From a virus, in the IMG/VR virus record IMGVR_UViG_3300032309_000828, positions 1 to 39,642 of that record: a stretch of DNA of 39,642 nt. The stretch is one strand, 5' to 3'. Under the pieces are notes generated by a model. That model did not search any database and was not told where the DNA came from. It saw nothing but the letters and a program-made list of their open reading frames with translations. Numbering within the stretch: the stretch's first letter is position 1; each line of letters opens with the position of its first letter. The translations under genes and the position numbers were made by a program. Below, piece after piece: positions 12,565-21,078 of this stretch.

Positions 12565-14535
12565 CTAGACAACGGTTCTTGCGGTTATTTGTAGGATTCC
12601 ACCCCAACCAGTGAAGTTACCGTTTGGTGGTGTTGTTCTTGTAAATGATACTTGCTCTATCACAGCCTCAATAGGTTCACCAGCAGCCGTGAAATCTTGG
12701 ATGATTACAGTTTCGCCTAACGCTTCCATCTGCTCAAGCGCTTGAAGTCTGTTAAGTGCGTATCCTTGATACCCCATAATGTTCTTAAGACGGTCACGCT
12801 CAGAGTCAAAACAAAATAGAGGAAACTGAATAAGACGAGCACGGGTAGGAGTAGGCAAAGCCTTAACAGAATAGCCAGACATAACCGCACCCGTAGAAGC
12901 AGTCGTTGAGTTACGGTTAAGTCTGAACTTAAACTGCGCTTCAACATTAACATCATTAAAAACCGAGGATAAATCGTAGTCATAATCTGTTGAACTTCCT
13001 TGTGCTATTGTTCTAAAAGATGTTGCTGCTCCATTAACTACACGGAAAATATCAATACTGCCTTGTAGTGTTGCTTCAGTACGGACTTTAATACGCTTCC
13101 ATGCTTTGTTCTCAAGGGTTTCATAACGAATAATACCTGTGGTTAATTCACCTGACTCTAATAGTTCAGTAGCATGTTCAATAAACAAGCCATCACCAGC
13201 AACACAAAAGGCTACACGCCCATCACTTAGGTTAGCAACACCTTCAATCTTGCCAGTAGCGCCATCTGCATAGACATCGGTAGCATAAGCATAGGCACCA
13301 CCAGTTAATGGTTGTGATAAATCTACGCGATAGATACCAGAACTTCCACCAACACCCGAGTCAACTCCTGCATAAACATACTTACTATATGCACTCATTT
13401 TAAATACACCTAATGATGATGTAAATACAAGTGGACCGTAGGATAGGTCGCCATTTTCACTGGCTATTGCAACTCTTAATCCTTGACTTGTTCCTAAGAT
13501 AATGTAGGTTCCAAGGTAACCAAGTAAACCAGTAATCTGCTCACCGCCAGGTAATGTAATTACGCTAGTCATAGTATTTAAAGTTCCATCATCGGCTACT
13601 GTAATTTTGTATACATTGCCTTGTTCACCTGAGAATCCGCCAACATAGATAGCAGAACCAGCCTCAGCAATCGCTCTGAAAGTATATGCAAGGGGCAGTG
13701 TTGAACTACCATTAACAGCAGTTTTTGTGCTTAGGTTAATTGATGCGCCAGTATTTCTAGTTAATTCATAAACAAATGTGTTATTGGCTGTGTCATGATA
13801 TGCAAATATAAAACGATTTTTAACATAGGCAATAGTTCCATGCACCGCATTGGCTGTGTTAATTGCATAATCTTGGTGTAGGGCAGGGCTAGTAGCATCA
13901 AATGAATAACGCCATACTTTAGTTGGGGTAACCATCACTAGGTCATTACCACCCATACCAACTGTAATAATGTTTTCAGTTAAGGCTGAGTTATTTACAA
14001 TAGTAGTTTCCGCACCATCACTTACTCTAATTCTTAAGACACGAATTGATTCAGTAGAGTCATACTTAACTAAAATGAGATATTCAACATCATTAATAAT
14101 TGTACTGAATACACGGCTAAAGCCAGCAACTGCTTCTTGTAGTGTAGTTTTACGGTGTAAAGATATTTGTCCTGGAGTCCATGGATTAATACCTACTGAA
14201 GTATCAAAGCGAAAGCGTGCTTCATCAAGGCTACCTACGATTGGTTCTTGGTATGGGCTACCTGCGCCTAAATGAAATGATGATTGACTTCTAATCCAGT
14301 AGCCTGAACCTGATAATGATTGCTCACCTGGGTCACGAAGTTGGTCAACACGGGCTGTACGAAACTCAGCAGTCTGTCTACGGTATGGAGTGTTATCTGT
14401 AATGGCATAAATGAAAGGCATGCCACCAACAGCAACATCATACTTGTATGTGGTTGGGTCATAGTATGCGGAGATGCGACCTGATAAATCAATATATACG
14501 CGCTCCGATATATCTGGTGGTCTACTATCTGCCAT
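12565..14535 (-). CDS. Large beta-rich tail protein (candidate nozzle or hub)
   Basis: 656 residues, nearly all short beta strands. Repeated blades of about 45-60 residues (for example ITVGMGGNDLVMVT, IAYVKNRFIFAY, IAEAGSAIYVGGF, LLGYLGTYIILG) suggest a beta-propeller in the middle, and a beta-sandwich with HTH-free ends. Podovirus tail-nozzle proteins and tip proteins have comparable architecture, and it follows the fibre genes. AAGGAGAAAC precedes the ATG. Exact role uncertain; tail hub and nozzle are the main options. Confidence 0.6.
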   Translation of the reverse strand: MADSRPPDISERVYIDLSGRISAYYDPTTYKYDVAVGGMPFIYAITDNTPYRRQTAEFRTARVDQLRDPGEQSLSGSGYWIRSQSSFHLGAGSPYQEPIVGSLDEARFRFDTSVGINPWTPGQISLHRKTTLQEAVAGFSRVFSTIINDVEYLILVKYDSTESIRVLRIRVSDGAETTIVNNSALTENIITVGMGGNDLVMVTPTKVWRYSFDATSPALHQDYAINTANAVHGTIAYVKNRFIFAYHDTANNTFVYELTRNTGASINLSTKTAVNGSSTLPLAYTFRAIAEAGSAIYVGGFSGEQGNVYKITVADDGTLNTMTSVITLPGGEQITGLLGYLGTYIILGTSQGLRVAIASENGDLSYGPLVFTSSLGVFKMSAYSKYVYAGVDSGVGGSSGIYRVDLSQPLTGGAYAYATDVYADGATGKIEGVANLSDGRVAFCVAGDGLFIEHATELLESGELTTGIIRYETLENKAWKRIKVRTEATLQGSIDIFRVVNGAATSFRTIAQGSSTDYDYDLSSVFNDVNVEAQFKFRLNRNSTTASTGAVMSGYSVKALPTPTRARLIQFPLFCFDSERDRLKNIMGYQGYALNRLQALEQMEALGETVIIQDFTAAGEPIEAVIEQVSFTRTTPPNGNFTGWGGILQITARTVV

Positions 14536-14563
14536 GTTTCTCCTTAGTTAGGACATAAAAATA

Positions 14564-14586
14564 TGAGCAGTTTAAACCCATGCTCA
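14564..14586 (-). terminator. Hairpin with GTTTAAAC in its loop
   Basis: TGAGCA (14564-14569) pairs with TGCTCA (14581-14586); the 11-base loop holds GTTTAAAC (14570-14577). On the minus strand the stem is followed by TATTTTTAT, making a weak intrinsic terminator between the fibre cluster and the 656-residue tail gene. A similar TGAG...CTCA hairpin stands at 34661-34683. Confidence 0.6.
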
Positions 14587-14606
14587 GGGGTAATAATTAT
14601 TTATTT

Positions 14607-15401
14607 TTAATTATATTCTTTTCTTGACCAAAATTGAGTTTTGTAACTATTAAATATCTTAGTCTTGAGTTTCCAAATTGTTTGGCGTTCTTCAAGTTTT
14701 TCTTTTTCTCCGCCAAATTCCATTTTCCAAGTTTCTCTTTTAACTGGAATTACTTGAGCAATAGGAGTTCCTGCTGGAATTAACCCTTCAAACTTTTTAT
14801 CTTTTAATACAAAAGGAAAATTAACTGGATGATTAAAGGTATCTGTATCAACAAATCCTTCAAACACGGTAAAGGGTAATTCAGTACTATGAATAGGTGA
14901 TTTAAAATAAGTTGAATATCCTGGTGGTGTTTTGATGGCAAAAGGATTTATCCATTTAGGATATTTAAAATTTGGGTCACCTAATGGGTGTTTATCCGCT
15001 TGTTCAAAAGAATGAAATTCAACTTCATTTTCATCTAAATCTAACCACCTATACCAAGGACCTTCCCAACGCTGTTCAACCCATACATCTTTTTGAGTAA
15101 ACAATAAATATCCAGCAGCCATGGCATCAATAAATGGTATGCATTTTTTAATAGTCATATTTACGCCTTCTGGACCCATGTTTTTTTTACCGTTAATATA
15201 AGATTGTTGTTCTTTATACCAATTAGGTAAATGTTTTAACGCTGGAGCAGGAGGAAAAAAAGATTGACTTATTCCTACATAAGTAAAAGTTATTTTTTTA
15301 GTTTGTAGGATTTTCAACTGGAATCTCCCAAACCCATAATTCTTCATTAAAAACTGCATTGCTTGCAGGTTTAATTGGAATAGGTTCTTTGAAAACTCCA
15401 T
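14607..15401 (-). CDS. Conserved phage protein (DUF6065-like)
   Basis: Up to 264 residues. The conserved body begins near ITFTYVGISQSFFPPAPALKHLPNW (read in parts) and continues with TIKKCIPFIDAMAAGYLL and an RWLDLDENEVEFHS segment, resembling a family common in cyanophages and other aquatic phages, here compared with DUF6065. The frame overlaps the upstream gene by 104 bp; a TTG at 15317, seven bases after GGGAG, would give 236 residues and a tidy junction and may be the true start. Function unknown; fibre or particle accessory by position. Confidence 0.65.
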   Translation of the reverse strand: MEFSKNLFQLNLQAMQFLMKNYGFGRFQLKILQTKKITFTYVGISQSFFPPAPALKHLPNWYKEQQSYINGKKNMGPEGVNMTIKKCIPFIDAMAAGYLLFTQKDVWVEQRWEGPWYRWLDLDENEVEFHSFEQADKHPLGDPNFKYPKWINPFAIKTPPGYSTYFKSPIHSTELPFTVFEGFVDTDTFNHPVNFPFVLKDKKFEGLIPAGTPIAQVIPVKRETWKMEFGGEKEKLEERQTIWKLKTKIFNSYKTQFWSRKEYN

Positions 15402-15552
15402 TGTGATATACGCCAGTTATGATTGCTGGACCAGTTAAATCGGTAACTTCTATTACTCCATAATTAGAAAACATTTGTTGTGTTTCTTCTAAAGATTCAG
15501 CAACAATAACATTTTCAACTATGCTTCCATTAATTAAAGCAAAATTTGGCAT
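15298..15552 (-). CDS. Small fibre-module protein
   Basis: 84 residues. MPNFALINGSIVENVIVAES is the usual start of small tail-fibre-assembly or fibre-tip accessory proteins, followed by a GVYHNGVF beta hairpin and a Pro/Trp-rich end. It abuts the next upstream gene exactly. Assignment rests on position and that N-terminal pattern. Confidence 0.55.
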   Translation of the reverse strand: MPNFALINGSIVENVIVAESLEETQQMFSNYGVIEVTDLTGPAIITGVYHNGVFKEPIPIKPASNAVFNEELWVWEIPVENPTN

Positions 15553-15756
15553 TTAATTTTCTTCTTTCTTTTCATAGAATTTTTTTCCATCCCATGTACC
15601 GTTAATGTACGCAGGAGAATTTTCTAAAGTCATTTCTACAAGTATATTATTGCCTGCAATTTTTAACGCTTCTTCATAAGTATGTCCTTCTGAGTGGCGT
15701 TTATTATGAATACAGGCAATAACAACTTTTGTATTTTTATCTACTAAAGCCCACAT
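15553..15756 (-). CDS. Small fibre-module protein
   Basis: 67 residues, MWALVDKNTKVVIACI at the start and INGTWDGKKFYEK near the end. It shares the overall 'value-plus-formatting' layout of its downstream neighbour (15298-15552): N-terminal strands, then an NGTWDGKKF beta turn. No family recognised; probably a fibre accessory. Confidence 0.5.
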   Translation of the reverse strand: MWALVDKNTKVVIACIHNKRHSEGHTYEEALKIAGNNILVEMTLENSPAYINGTWDGKKFYEKKEEN

Positions 15757-15758
15757 AA

Positions 15759-16652
15759 TTAGTAGTATATCAGAACTTGCCCAGCAAAACCGTTACCACC
15801 AGCGCCGCCTGTTTGTTGGGTATTGTTGGTACTGTTACTTAACTTAGCACCACCACCACCGCCACCTCCACCGCCACCACCAGAAGTTGCAGCACTACCA
15901 GCAACGCCTAGTGGAGATGCTTGAGTTCCACCTCTACCACCAGCGCCGCCACCGTTAGCACCACCAGCACCACCGTTGCCTTGTTCATTTCCTACAGTGC
16001 TTCCTGCACCTCCGCCACCGCCTGCTCCAGGTGATGTACTGACTCCAGTGCCAGTTCCAGGGGTACCGTTTGAATTGCCTGAGCCACTTGTACCAGCGCT
16101 TCCATTTGAACCTGCAGTACCACCTGCTCCACCTGCGCCAACTGCCGTATTATTACCAGGGCTTCCTTGATTACCTAGACCCCCACCGCCTGCACCACCG
16201 CCAGCAGAACCATTACCACCATTGCTTCCTGGTTGATTAACGCCGCCCGTTCCTCCACCACCAGTGCCACCAGTAGCGGTAAGACCGAAGAAAGAACTTG
16301 TTCCACCAGCATTTCCGCTACTTAAACCAGTATTGCCATTGGTTCCAGAACCGCCTCCACCACCAGTGCCAGCAGCACCAATAGTTGCAACAGATGCTGA
16401 TGTGACCAGTGCTACGCCAAAAGCATAGCCACCTGCGCCACCGCCGCCACCGCCACCGCCAGAAAAAGTGTTTCCAGATGAAGCAGCGTTGAGTCCACCG
16501 CCACCTCCGCCTCCTCCACCGCCACCGCCAAGTACGGCAACATAAACAAGTTGTAATGATGAAATTGGAGTAAATGTTGAAGTGTTGTTATATGTAAATT
16601 GTAAAGTTGGCGATGCCAAATATACTGGTGAAGGTATTGTTGTTAAAGCCAT
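15759..16652 (-). CDS. Glycine-rich tail fibre or adhesin tip
   Basis: 297 residues. The first ~40 form a beta domain (VYLASPTLQFTYNN, LQLVYVAVLG) like the C-terminal Gly-rich fibre domains of other phages. Beyond residue 41 the chain is dominated by Gly runs of up to 12, broken by Ser, Asn, Thr and Ala, ending in a hydrophobic strand FAGQVLIYY. Polyglycine-II sandwiches of this kind form receptor-binding tips (for example T4-type gp38 adhesins). Probably host-recognition; prone to variation because of its repetitive GGN codons. Confidence 0.7.
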   Translation of the reverse strand: MALTTIPSPVYLASPTLQFTYNNTSTFTPISSLQLVYVAVLGGGGGGGGGGGGLNAASSGNTFSGGGGGGGGAGGYAFGVALVTSASVATIGAAGTGGGGGSGTNGNTGLSSGNAGGTSSFFGLTATGGTGGGGTGGVNQPGSNGGNGSAGGGAGGGGLGNQGSPGNNTAVGAGGAGGTAGSNGSAGTSGSGNSNGTPGTGTGVSTSPGAGGGGGAGSTVGNEQGNGGAGGANGGGAGGRGGTQASPLGVAGSAATSGGGGGGGGGGGAKLSNSTNNTQQTGGAGGNGFAGQVLIYY

Positions 16653-16954
16653 TATGCAATCTCCACTCCGCTAATGTGAAAATTCATTGTTGTTGCAGAA
16701 GCAAAACCAGTAATAAGTTTTGTTGCTGCTAATGTTTGTTTTATATCAACACTAAGTGTTGAGTTAGCATTTACAGAAACTGTTTTAAAAGCATCAACAC
16801 CATCAAAAACAATAGTAAATGTTCCCGTAGAGGCAGCAGAATTAGATACTAAAATGCTAGTAATTACTGTTGTTGTACCTGCTGGTACTGTGTATAGAGT
16901 TGTTGATGATGTTGCTGCTGCTGTTCTAGCAAGCGCCTTTGTTACTGTAGCCAT
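16652..16954 (-). CDS. Small beta-sandwich virion protein, copy A
   Basis: 100 residues of alternating Thr/Val strands. TTLYTVPAGTTTVITSILVSN closely parallels ATTIYTAPSLTQAVISTITVCN in the gene at 17296-17625, so the two are probably paralogues. Such proteins decorate fibres or capsids. It overlaps the Gly-rich gene by one base. Confidence 0.6.
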   Translation of the reverse strand: MATVTKALARTAAATSSTTLYTVPAGTTTVITSILVSNSAASTGTFTIVFDGVDAFKTVSVNANSTLSVDIKQTLAATKLITGFASATTMNFHISGVEIA

Positions 16955-16975
16955 TATTTCCTACCTTTTCTTTTG

Positions 16976-17293
16976 TTAGTATGCATCCATTATGTGGATA
17001 ATATAAATATCATCGCCCCAGCGTAAGCCAGTTGATGTTGAAGAATCTGCTAATAATACTTGAGCGGTTTGACCAACCCCGATTCTTGCTGGAGTTGAAG
17101 ATGCCGTAGCAGTAAAAATATCACCTTTTGTTGTTACGGTTGATTTTAAAACCATAGCATCATAGGTAGTTTTTACAGCATTTGGTGTTGCAGCCTGAGT
17201 AGTGCTAGTGCTTGAAACACTATCTACTAATTGAGTTACACCAAAACTAGATGTTGTTGCAACTGATGTATCTTTTGTTGAATTTATAGCCAT
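16976..17293 (-). CDS. Short fibre-segment protein
   Basis: 105 residues. After a Ser/Thr-rich start, KGDIFTATASSTPARIGVG and a GLRWGDD ending match the fibre motif that also closes the 515-residue fibre (KGSIISASTASTPSVLTVA ... GLQWSAP). It looks like a detached or duplicated C-terminal fibre segment. It lies between the two beta-sandwich paralogues. Confidence 0.6.
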   Translation of the reverse strand: MAINSTKDTSVATTSSFGVTQLVDSVSSTSTTQAATPNAVKTTYDAMVLKSTVTTKGDIFTATASSTPARIGVGQTAQVLLADSSTSTGLRWGDDIYIIHIMDAY

Positions 17294-17295
17294 TG

Positions 17296-17625
17296 TTAAT
17301 TAACCTCCGAACCAAAGGCATTGAAGGATACTGATGCAGAAGATGTGTATACTTGTATAAAATCTCCAGCACCAAGAGTTATACCAAGGGTTAATGCAGT
17401 TGTAGAATTTGCAATTATTGTTTCATCATATACAACATAATTTTCTGCACTTAAAGTATCGCCACTTGGTATTACTGCAATTCTATAAGTTGCATTTGTT
17501 GCTGATTGATTACATACAGTAATTGTTGATATAACAGCCTGAGTTAATGATGGGGCTGTATATATAGTTGTTGCTGTAGTTGCCGATGGGTTTGATTGCC
17601 CAAGGACTTTATATGTTATTGCCAT
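17296..17625 (-). CDS. Small beta-sandwich virion protein, copy B
   Basis: 109 residues, a partner of the 16652-16954 product by shared TxxYTxP...VISTITVCN pattern. Strand-rich, no Cys pairs or membrane span. Two paralogues flanking a fibre segment suggest gene duplication within the receptor-binding module. Confidence 0.6.
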   Translation of the reverse strand: MAITYKVLGQSNPSATTATTIYTAPSLTQAVISTITVCNQSATNATYRIAVIPSGDTLSAENYVVYDETIIANSTTALTLGITLGAGDFIQVYTSSASVSFNAFGSEVN

Positions 17626-17641
17626 TATATTTTCTCCTTAG

Positions 17642-19189
17642 TTACATCCCACCGAGCAAAAACGCGGTTGGTGTTGAGTCAGTTATTGCTGGTGCAGACC
17701 ATTGTAATCCAGTTGTTGTCGCACTACTTACCGTTAGGATATATCCATTTGTTGCAGCAACCGTCAATACAGATGGAGTTGATGCAGTGCTAGCAGAGAT
17801 AATAGAGCCTTTGCCAGTAAGAATTGATTTGTCAATAAAGTTAGATGTATCGGGGGCAACATTGCTCCAACTTGAACCACTATAAACTTTCATAGCATTG
17901 GTTACTGAATTAAAATACAACGCTCCAGTTATTAATGGGTTACCATCGTTATCTACTGTAGGGTCAGAAGTCTTACTACCTAAGTATCTATCATCAAATT
18001 GGTCATAACTTGCAGCAGCAGATGAAGCACTTGTTGCTGCTGAGTTTGCAGATGTTAGTGCACTAGATGCCGAAGTTGCTGCACTTGAGGCAGATGTAGC
18101 AGCAGCACTTGCACTTGTTGCAGAAGATGTAGCAGATGTCTGTGCAGATGTAGCGCTAGTAGCAGCAGCAGTTTCTGATGCAGCAGCACTTGTTGCGCTA
18201 GTCGCTGCAGCAGTTGCACTGTTGGCTGCACTAGTAGCACTTGTGGCTGCAGCAGTTGCGCTATTAGCAGCAGATGTTGCAGAGGTTGCAGCAGCAGTCT
18301 GAGATGTTAATGCACTTGATGCACTAGTAGCAGCAGCCGTAGCAGAAGCAGCAGCGCTTGTAGCAGATGTTGCTGCTGCGGTAGCACTTGCTGCAGCAGA
18401 GGCTGCGCTTGTGGCAGCAGCAGTGGCTGAGCCAAGAATTGCATCTACATAATCTTTTGGAGTAGCAGATGATGAAACCATACCAGCACTAGATAGACCA
18501 GTAATAACTGGTGAACCTGAGATAGTAGGGCTTGTTAAAGTTTTGTTAGTTAATGTTTGTGTAAGGGTATCAAGAACGATATTACCTGAAGCATCAGGCA
18601 AAGTAATTGTTCTATCAGCCGTTGGGTCTGTTACCTGTAAGAAAGTTTCGTTTGCATCTCCAGTAGCACCTTCAAAGGTAATACCAGTATCGCCAACTTG
18701 TCCACCAGTAATAATTGGAGATGTTAAAGTCTTGTTGGTAAGAGTCTGTGTTTTGGTTGTACCTACCACGCTACCATCACCAGAGGCTAAACCGTGAACA
18801 TGTGTTTGATTAGCAAGGTCAAGGATTGCTTGGTCTACATCATAACCACGAGCAGCAATATGTGTTTGCTCTTCACGGAAATCTCTACCTGAAACACCAT
18901 GTCTTACAACAGCACCAGCAGAGTGGGCTACAGCCTGAGTGCTATCTTCACCACGAGTTACAGTAAGTGTTGTGCTACTTGCAGCAGTAACCGTTACAAC
19001 TTCTTCTTTAGAGGTATCTGGGTCAACAATTAATGTAAACGGAACTGATGGAAAACCGCTAACTGATGCGACAATAAAAGATGTGTTTGATGCACCTTGT
19101 GACTGTGCTGGTATAGATGATTGAAGCGAAGTTTCTACTGCGGTTGAGGAGAAATTCCGCTTGGGGGTACCTGGGTCGCCTGCTGCCAT
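17642..19189 (-). CDS. Tail fibre with 14-residue alanine-rich coiled-coil repeats
   Basis: 515 residues in three parts. (1) 28-100: a beta domain (FTLIVDPDTSKEEVVTVT ... TRGEDST) like the one at the start of the 19198-20091 product, probably for attachment. (2) Two QTLTNKTLTSP motifs (148-158, 211-221), a classic phage-fibre signature, around a beta segment with TITLPDASG. (3) 255-394: ten tandem 14-residue repeats on the theme A-T-A-A-A-T-S-A-T-S-A-A-x-S, a long shaft. The C-terminus ends in a KGSIISAST fibre-tip motif shared with the gene at 16976. Confidence 0.85.
   Translation of the reverse strand: MAAGDPGTPKRNFSSTAVETSLQSSIPAQSQGASNTSFIVASVSGFPSVPFTLIVDPDTSKEEVVTVTAASSTTLTVTRGEDSTQAVAHSAGAVVRHGVSGRDFREEQTHIAARGYDVDQAILDLANQTHVHGLASGDGSVVGTTKTQTLTNKTLTSPIITGGQVGDTGITFEGATGDANETFLQVTDPTADRTITLPDASGNIVLDTLTQTLTNKTLTSPTISGSPVITGLSSAGMVSSSATPKDYVDAILGSATAAATSAASAAASATAAATSATSAAASATAAATSASSALTSQTAAATSATSAANSATAAATSATSAANSATAAATSATSAAASETAAATSATSAQTSATSSATSASAAATSASSAATSASSALTSANSAATSASSAAASYDQFDDRYLGSKTSDPTVDNDGNPLITGALYFNSVTNAMKVYSGSSWSNVAPDTSNFIDKSILTGKGSIISASTASTPSVLTVAATNGYILTVSSATTTGLQWSAPAITDSTPTAFLLGGM
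18008..18427 (-). repeat. Ten tandem 42-bp repeats in the fibre gene
   Basis: Codes for ten 14-residue units (residues 255-394) such as ATAAATSATSAANS. DNA copies are diverged at third positions, rich in GCA/GCT Ala codons, and could recombine to change shaft length. Confidence 0.85.
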
Positions 19190-19197
19190 TGTTTACC

Positions 19198-20091
19198 TTA
19201 TCTCTGATAGTGGGAACGAATTGGGTGTTGACGGCGTTGGTTGTCAGCCACCTCGTTTAAACGCTGTTGATAAATGTTGTACAAGAATCTGGCTGCATTT
19301 TGTCCAGAACCTGTAGGTCTTACGCCATCTAACATATCTGCTGCTGCAGATTGAGGACCAAGGCGTGAAGGGTCCAAGAAAGAAACCATACGAAATGCTG
19401 CGCCATAGATAACTACATCTTCTGAATATGATGGCATACCTGATACGGTTGCATATTCATCACTATCATTTGTTAATAATGTTGGGCGCTTAGAATAAGA
19501 AACATGGACTGTTTGTCCAGGTGTAATTTCAGAATATATTGAAAGACTTTTACCATTGCTAAATGCATCAGTGTCTGCAGTACGGTCTAGTTGCCAACCA
19601 CGAGCAGGAAACCACTCTTTAGATGGACCAACTATTGAGTAGGTAACACTTAAAACATTTTCTACAGCAGCAGGTATAGAGTATGAATACCGTGATGCTA
19701 CATAATCAAAGTCATAAGAACCAAGAGCAAAGACCATAGGATACATTGCATTGATTGTGTCGTTAATTGAATTTTTAATTTCTTGGCGTGGGAATAATGG
19801 GCTTACTGTTACTTTAGCATTTGCACTGTGAGCAGAAACGGTAGTACCACGCTGTCCTCTACCCCAAGGAGCAAGAGTTAATGTGTTTGCCACATTGTCT
19901 GTTGAGTGAACAAATACAATTTCATCATCAACTTGAATATAGCCACGACCAATAACTGATGCATCATGAACTGATAAAGTAGTTGTTACAGTAGTAGCGC
20001 TAGTAGTAAGCCATGAGGTTGGTTCAGTATTTTCTGTATACGCATGAAGTACAGACTCAACACGGTCCGCTAATTGAGTAAATGTACTCAT
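19198..20091 (-). CDS. Head-tail or tail adaptor protein
   Basis: 297 residues. N-terminal helix, then a beta domain (VIGRGYIQVDDEIVFVHS ... PWGRGQRGT) similar to the fibre's attachment domain, then a mixed domain with IKNSINDTINAMYPMVFALG (helix) and long strands, and an Arg-rich C-terminus. The size, helix-beta layout and place between small head genes and the fibre suggest a connector or tail adaptor that anchors the fibre. GTTTAAAC at 19255. Function inferred from position only. Confidence 0.5.
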   Translation of the reverse strand: MSTFTQLADRVESVLHAYTENTEPTSWLTTSATTVTTTLSVHDASVIGRGYIQVDDEIVFVHSTDNVANTLTLAPWGRGQRGTTVSAHSANAKVTVSPLFPRQEIKNSINDTINAMYPMVFALGSYDFDYVASRYSYSIPAAVENVLSVTYSIVGPSKEWFPARGWQLDRTADTDAFSNGKSLSIYSEITPGQTVHVSYSKRPTLLTNDSDEYATVSGMPSYSEDVVIYGAAFRMVSFLDPSRLGPQSAAADMLDGVRPTGSGQNAARFLYNIYQQRLNEVADNQRRQHPIRSHYQR

Positions 20092-20363
20092 ATATTAATA
20101 CTCCTTAAAGCATCCACGGCTGATAACCCAGAAGTTCCAGCAATCTCATTACACACAGCGTTTAAACCTTTGTAGTTATTTGGCTGTCTTGTGCTGCTTG
20201 CCTTGTAGTTAAGGGCACCTAATAGAGCCAAGCCATTAGTACCAGCCCAGGCGTTAGCAGCCCCTACAAGGGCTTTATAGGCTGTTATAGCGGGATATGT
20301 ACCACCATTGGCAAGACGATTCATTTCGCTTGTTAGCGTGCTTCCTGCTACTCCCGTTGCCAT
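20088..20363 (-). CDS. Hypothetical small virion protein
   Basis: 91 residues, Ala/Gly/Asn-rich helices (AYKALVGAANAWAG, YKGLNAVCNEIAG). Its start shares a base with the stop of the upstream gene and its end overlaps the adaptor gene, so it belongs to the head/tail operon. GTTTAAAC at 20160. No family recognised; a completion-type structural protein is possible. Confidence 0.55.
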   Translation of the reverse strand: MATGVAGSTLTSEMNRLANGGTYPAITAYKALVGAANAWAGTNGLALLGALNYKASSTRQPNNYKGLNAVCNEIAGTSGLSAVDALRSINI

Positions 20364-20536
20364 TACTTACCCTTCTTTTTACTCATGCGTGCTACAGCAG
20401 CGTTGTCCACAAGGTTGGGATACTTCCGACCCGCAGCCTTTGCACGAGCCTTGGCAGCAGCCTTCTGTGCAGAAGTCAGTTTTGTAGATGTACCCTTTGG
20501 ATTCTTCTTGTCCCAAAATGCTTTACCTTTCACCAT
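20363..20536 (-). CDS. Small basic virion-module protein
   Basis: 57 residues, Lys/Arg/Ala-rich (KGKAFWDKKNPKG, then AAAKARAKAAGRKYPNLVDN). Similar basic peptides with a KYPNLVDN-type ending occur next to head genes in other aquatic phages. The ATG overlaps the preceding stop (ATGGTGA). Possibly binds DNA or the capsid interior. Confidence 0.6.
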   Translation of the reverse strand: MVKGKAFWDKKNPKGTSTKLTSAQKAAAKARAKAAGRKYPNLVDNAAVARMSKKKGK

Positions 20537-20805
20537 TTCACCTTATCTGCCCAATACGCTGCAGACATTTTTCCTTTCGCAATGTTCTTGGCATGACGAG
20601 CCTTAAATGATTTTTGTCTTGCGGTTGGTTGTCTGTCACCAGTTACACCTTGTTGACCAAAGCGAATAGTTTTAACTTGGCTACCTTCTTTGGCTACAAC
20701 AACATGTGATTTGGTTGGATGACTTGGTGTGCGCTTTGGTTTATTAAAACCAGATACACCTGCTCTAGCGAGTCTTGAGTCCTTCTTGCTTGCCATATTC
20801 CCCAT
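20530..20805 (-). CDS. Conserved basic virion-module protein
   Basis: 91 residues (or 88 from the MASKKDS Met). DSRLARAGVSGFNKPKRTP, then IRFGQQGVTG and SFKARHAKNIAKGKMSAAYWADKVKW (read in parts) match a highly conserved small protein found beside head genes of marine and freshwater phages, labelled only as a domain of unknown function. Strongly basic. It overlaps the upstream gene by 41 bases in another frame. Confidence 0.7.
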   Translation of the reverse strand: MGNMASKKDSRLARAGVSGFNKPKRTPSHPTKSHVVVAKEGSQVKTIRFGQQGVTGDRQPTARQKSFKARHAKNIAKGKMSAAYWADKVKW

Positions 20806-20917
20806 GCTTTCCTAATACTGCTTTGACTGTTCCATCTTTACGCAGTATTACTATCATGCCATTTTTAATTTGAACCTTGTTAAAACCGTGGTGGACTTTT
20901 CTTTGCCCCGATGACAT
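20765..20917 (-). CDS. Small basic protein in overlapping frame
   Basis: 50 residues (MSSGQRKVHHGFNKVQIKNG start). The ATG is formed by the TAATG junction with the upstream stop, and AAAGAAATAATG-type coupling explains the lack of a separate ribosome site. A KNGMIVILRKDGTVKAVLGK stretch looks like a short beta hairpin repeat. Third of a run of tiny Lys-rich proteins. Confidence 0.55.
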   Translation of the reverse strand: MSSGQRKVHHGFNKVQIKNGMIVILRKDGTVKAVLGKHGEYGKQEGLKTR

Positions 20918-21078
20918 TATTTCTTTTTCTTTTTAGCCATCTTTGCTTCGCTCATAGCGATTGCTACGGCTTGCTTACGCTTAGTTACTTTTGAGCCTGC
21001 GCTTGACTTTAGAGTCCCACGCTTGTACTCGCCCATAACCTTTTCAACTTTTTTCATTGCAGTTTTCTTTTTCATCAT
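20917..21078 (-). CDS. DUF6496-like basic protein
   Basis: 53 residues. KKVEKVMGEYKRGTLKSS and KVTKRKQAVAIAMSEA (read separately) match the small family whose core is KVM-E-K-G-LKSG...V-SRKQAIAIALSEA, widespread in phages and some bacteria, here named DUF6496 from memory. Highly basic, ending in five lysines. It overlaps the next upstream gene by four bases. Possible DNA-binding or capsid-interior role. Confidence 0.65.
   Translation of the reverse strand: MMKKKTAMKKVEKVMGEYKRGTLKSSAGSKVTKRKQAVAIAMSEAKMAKKKKK

Noticed and set aside
15976-16170. Proline-rich plus-strand frame
   Set aside because: It is the complement of the polyglycine codons of the 15759-16652 fibre gene.
18543-18797. Plus-strand open frames opposite the fibre, capsid and giant genes
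   Set aside because: They are low-complexity shadows without ribosome sites, antiparallel to well-supported genes.
17642-19189. Diversity-generating retroelement target
   Set aside because: No reverse transcriptase, template repeat or variable repeat pair is present.
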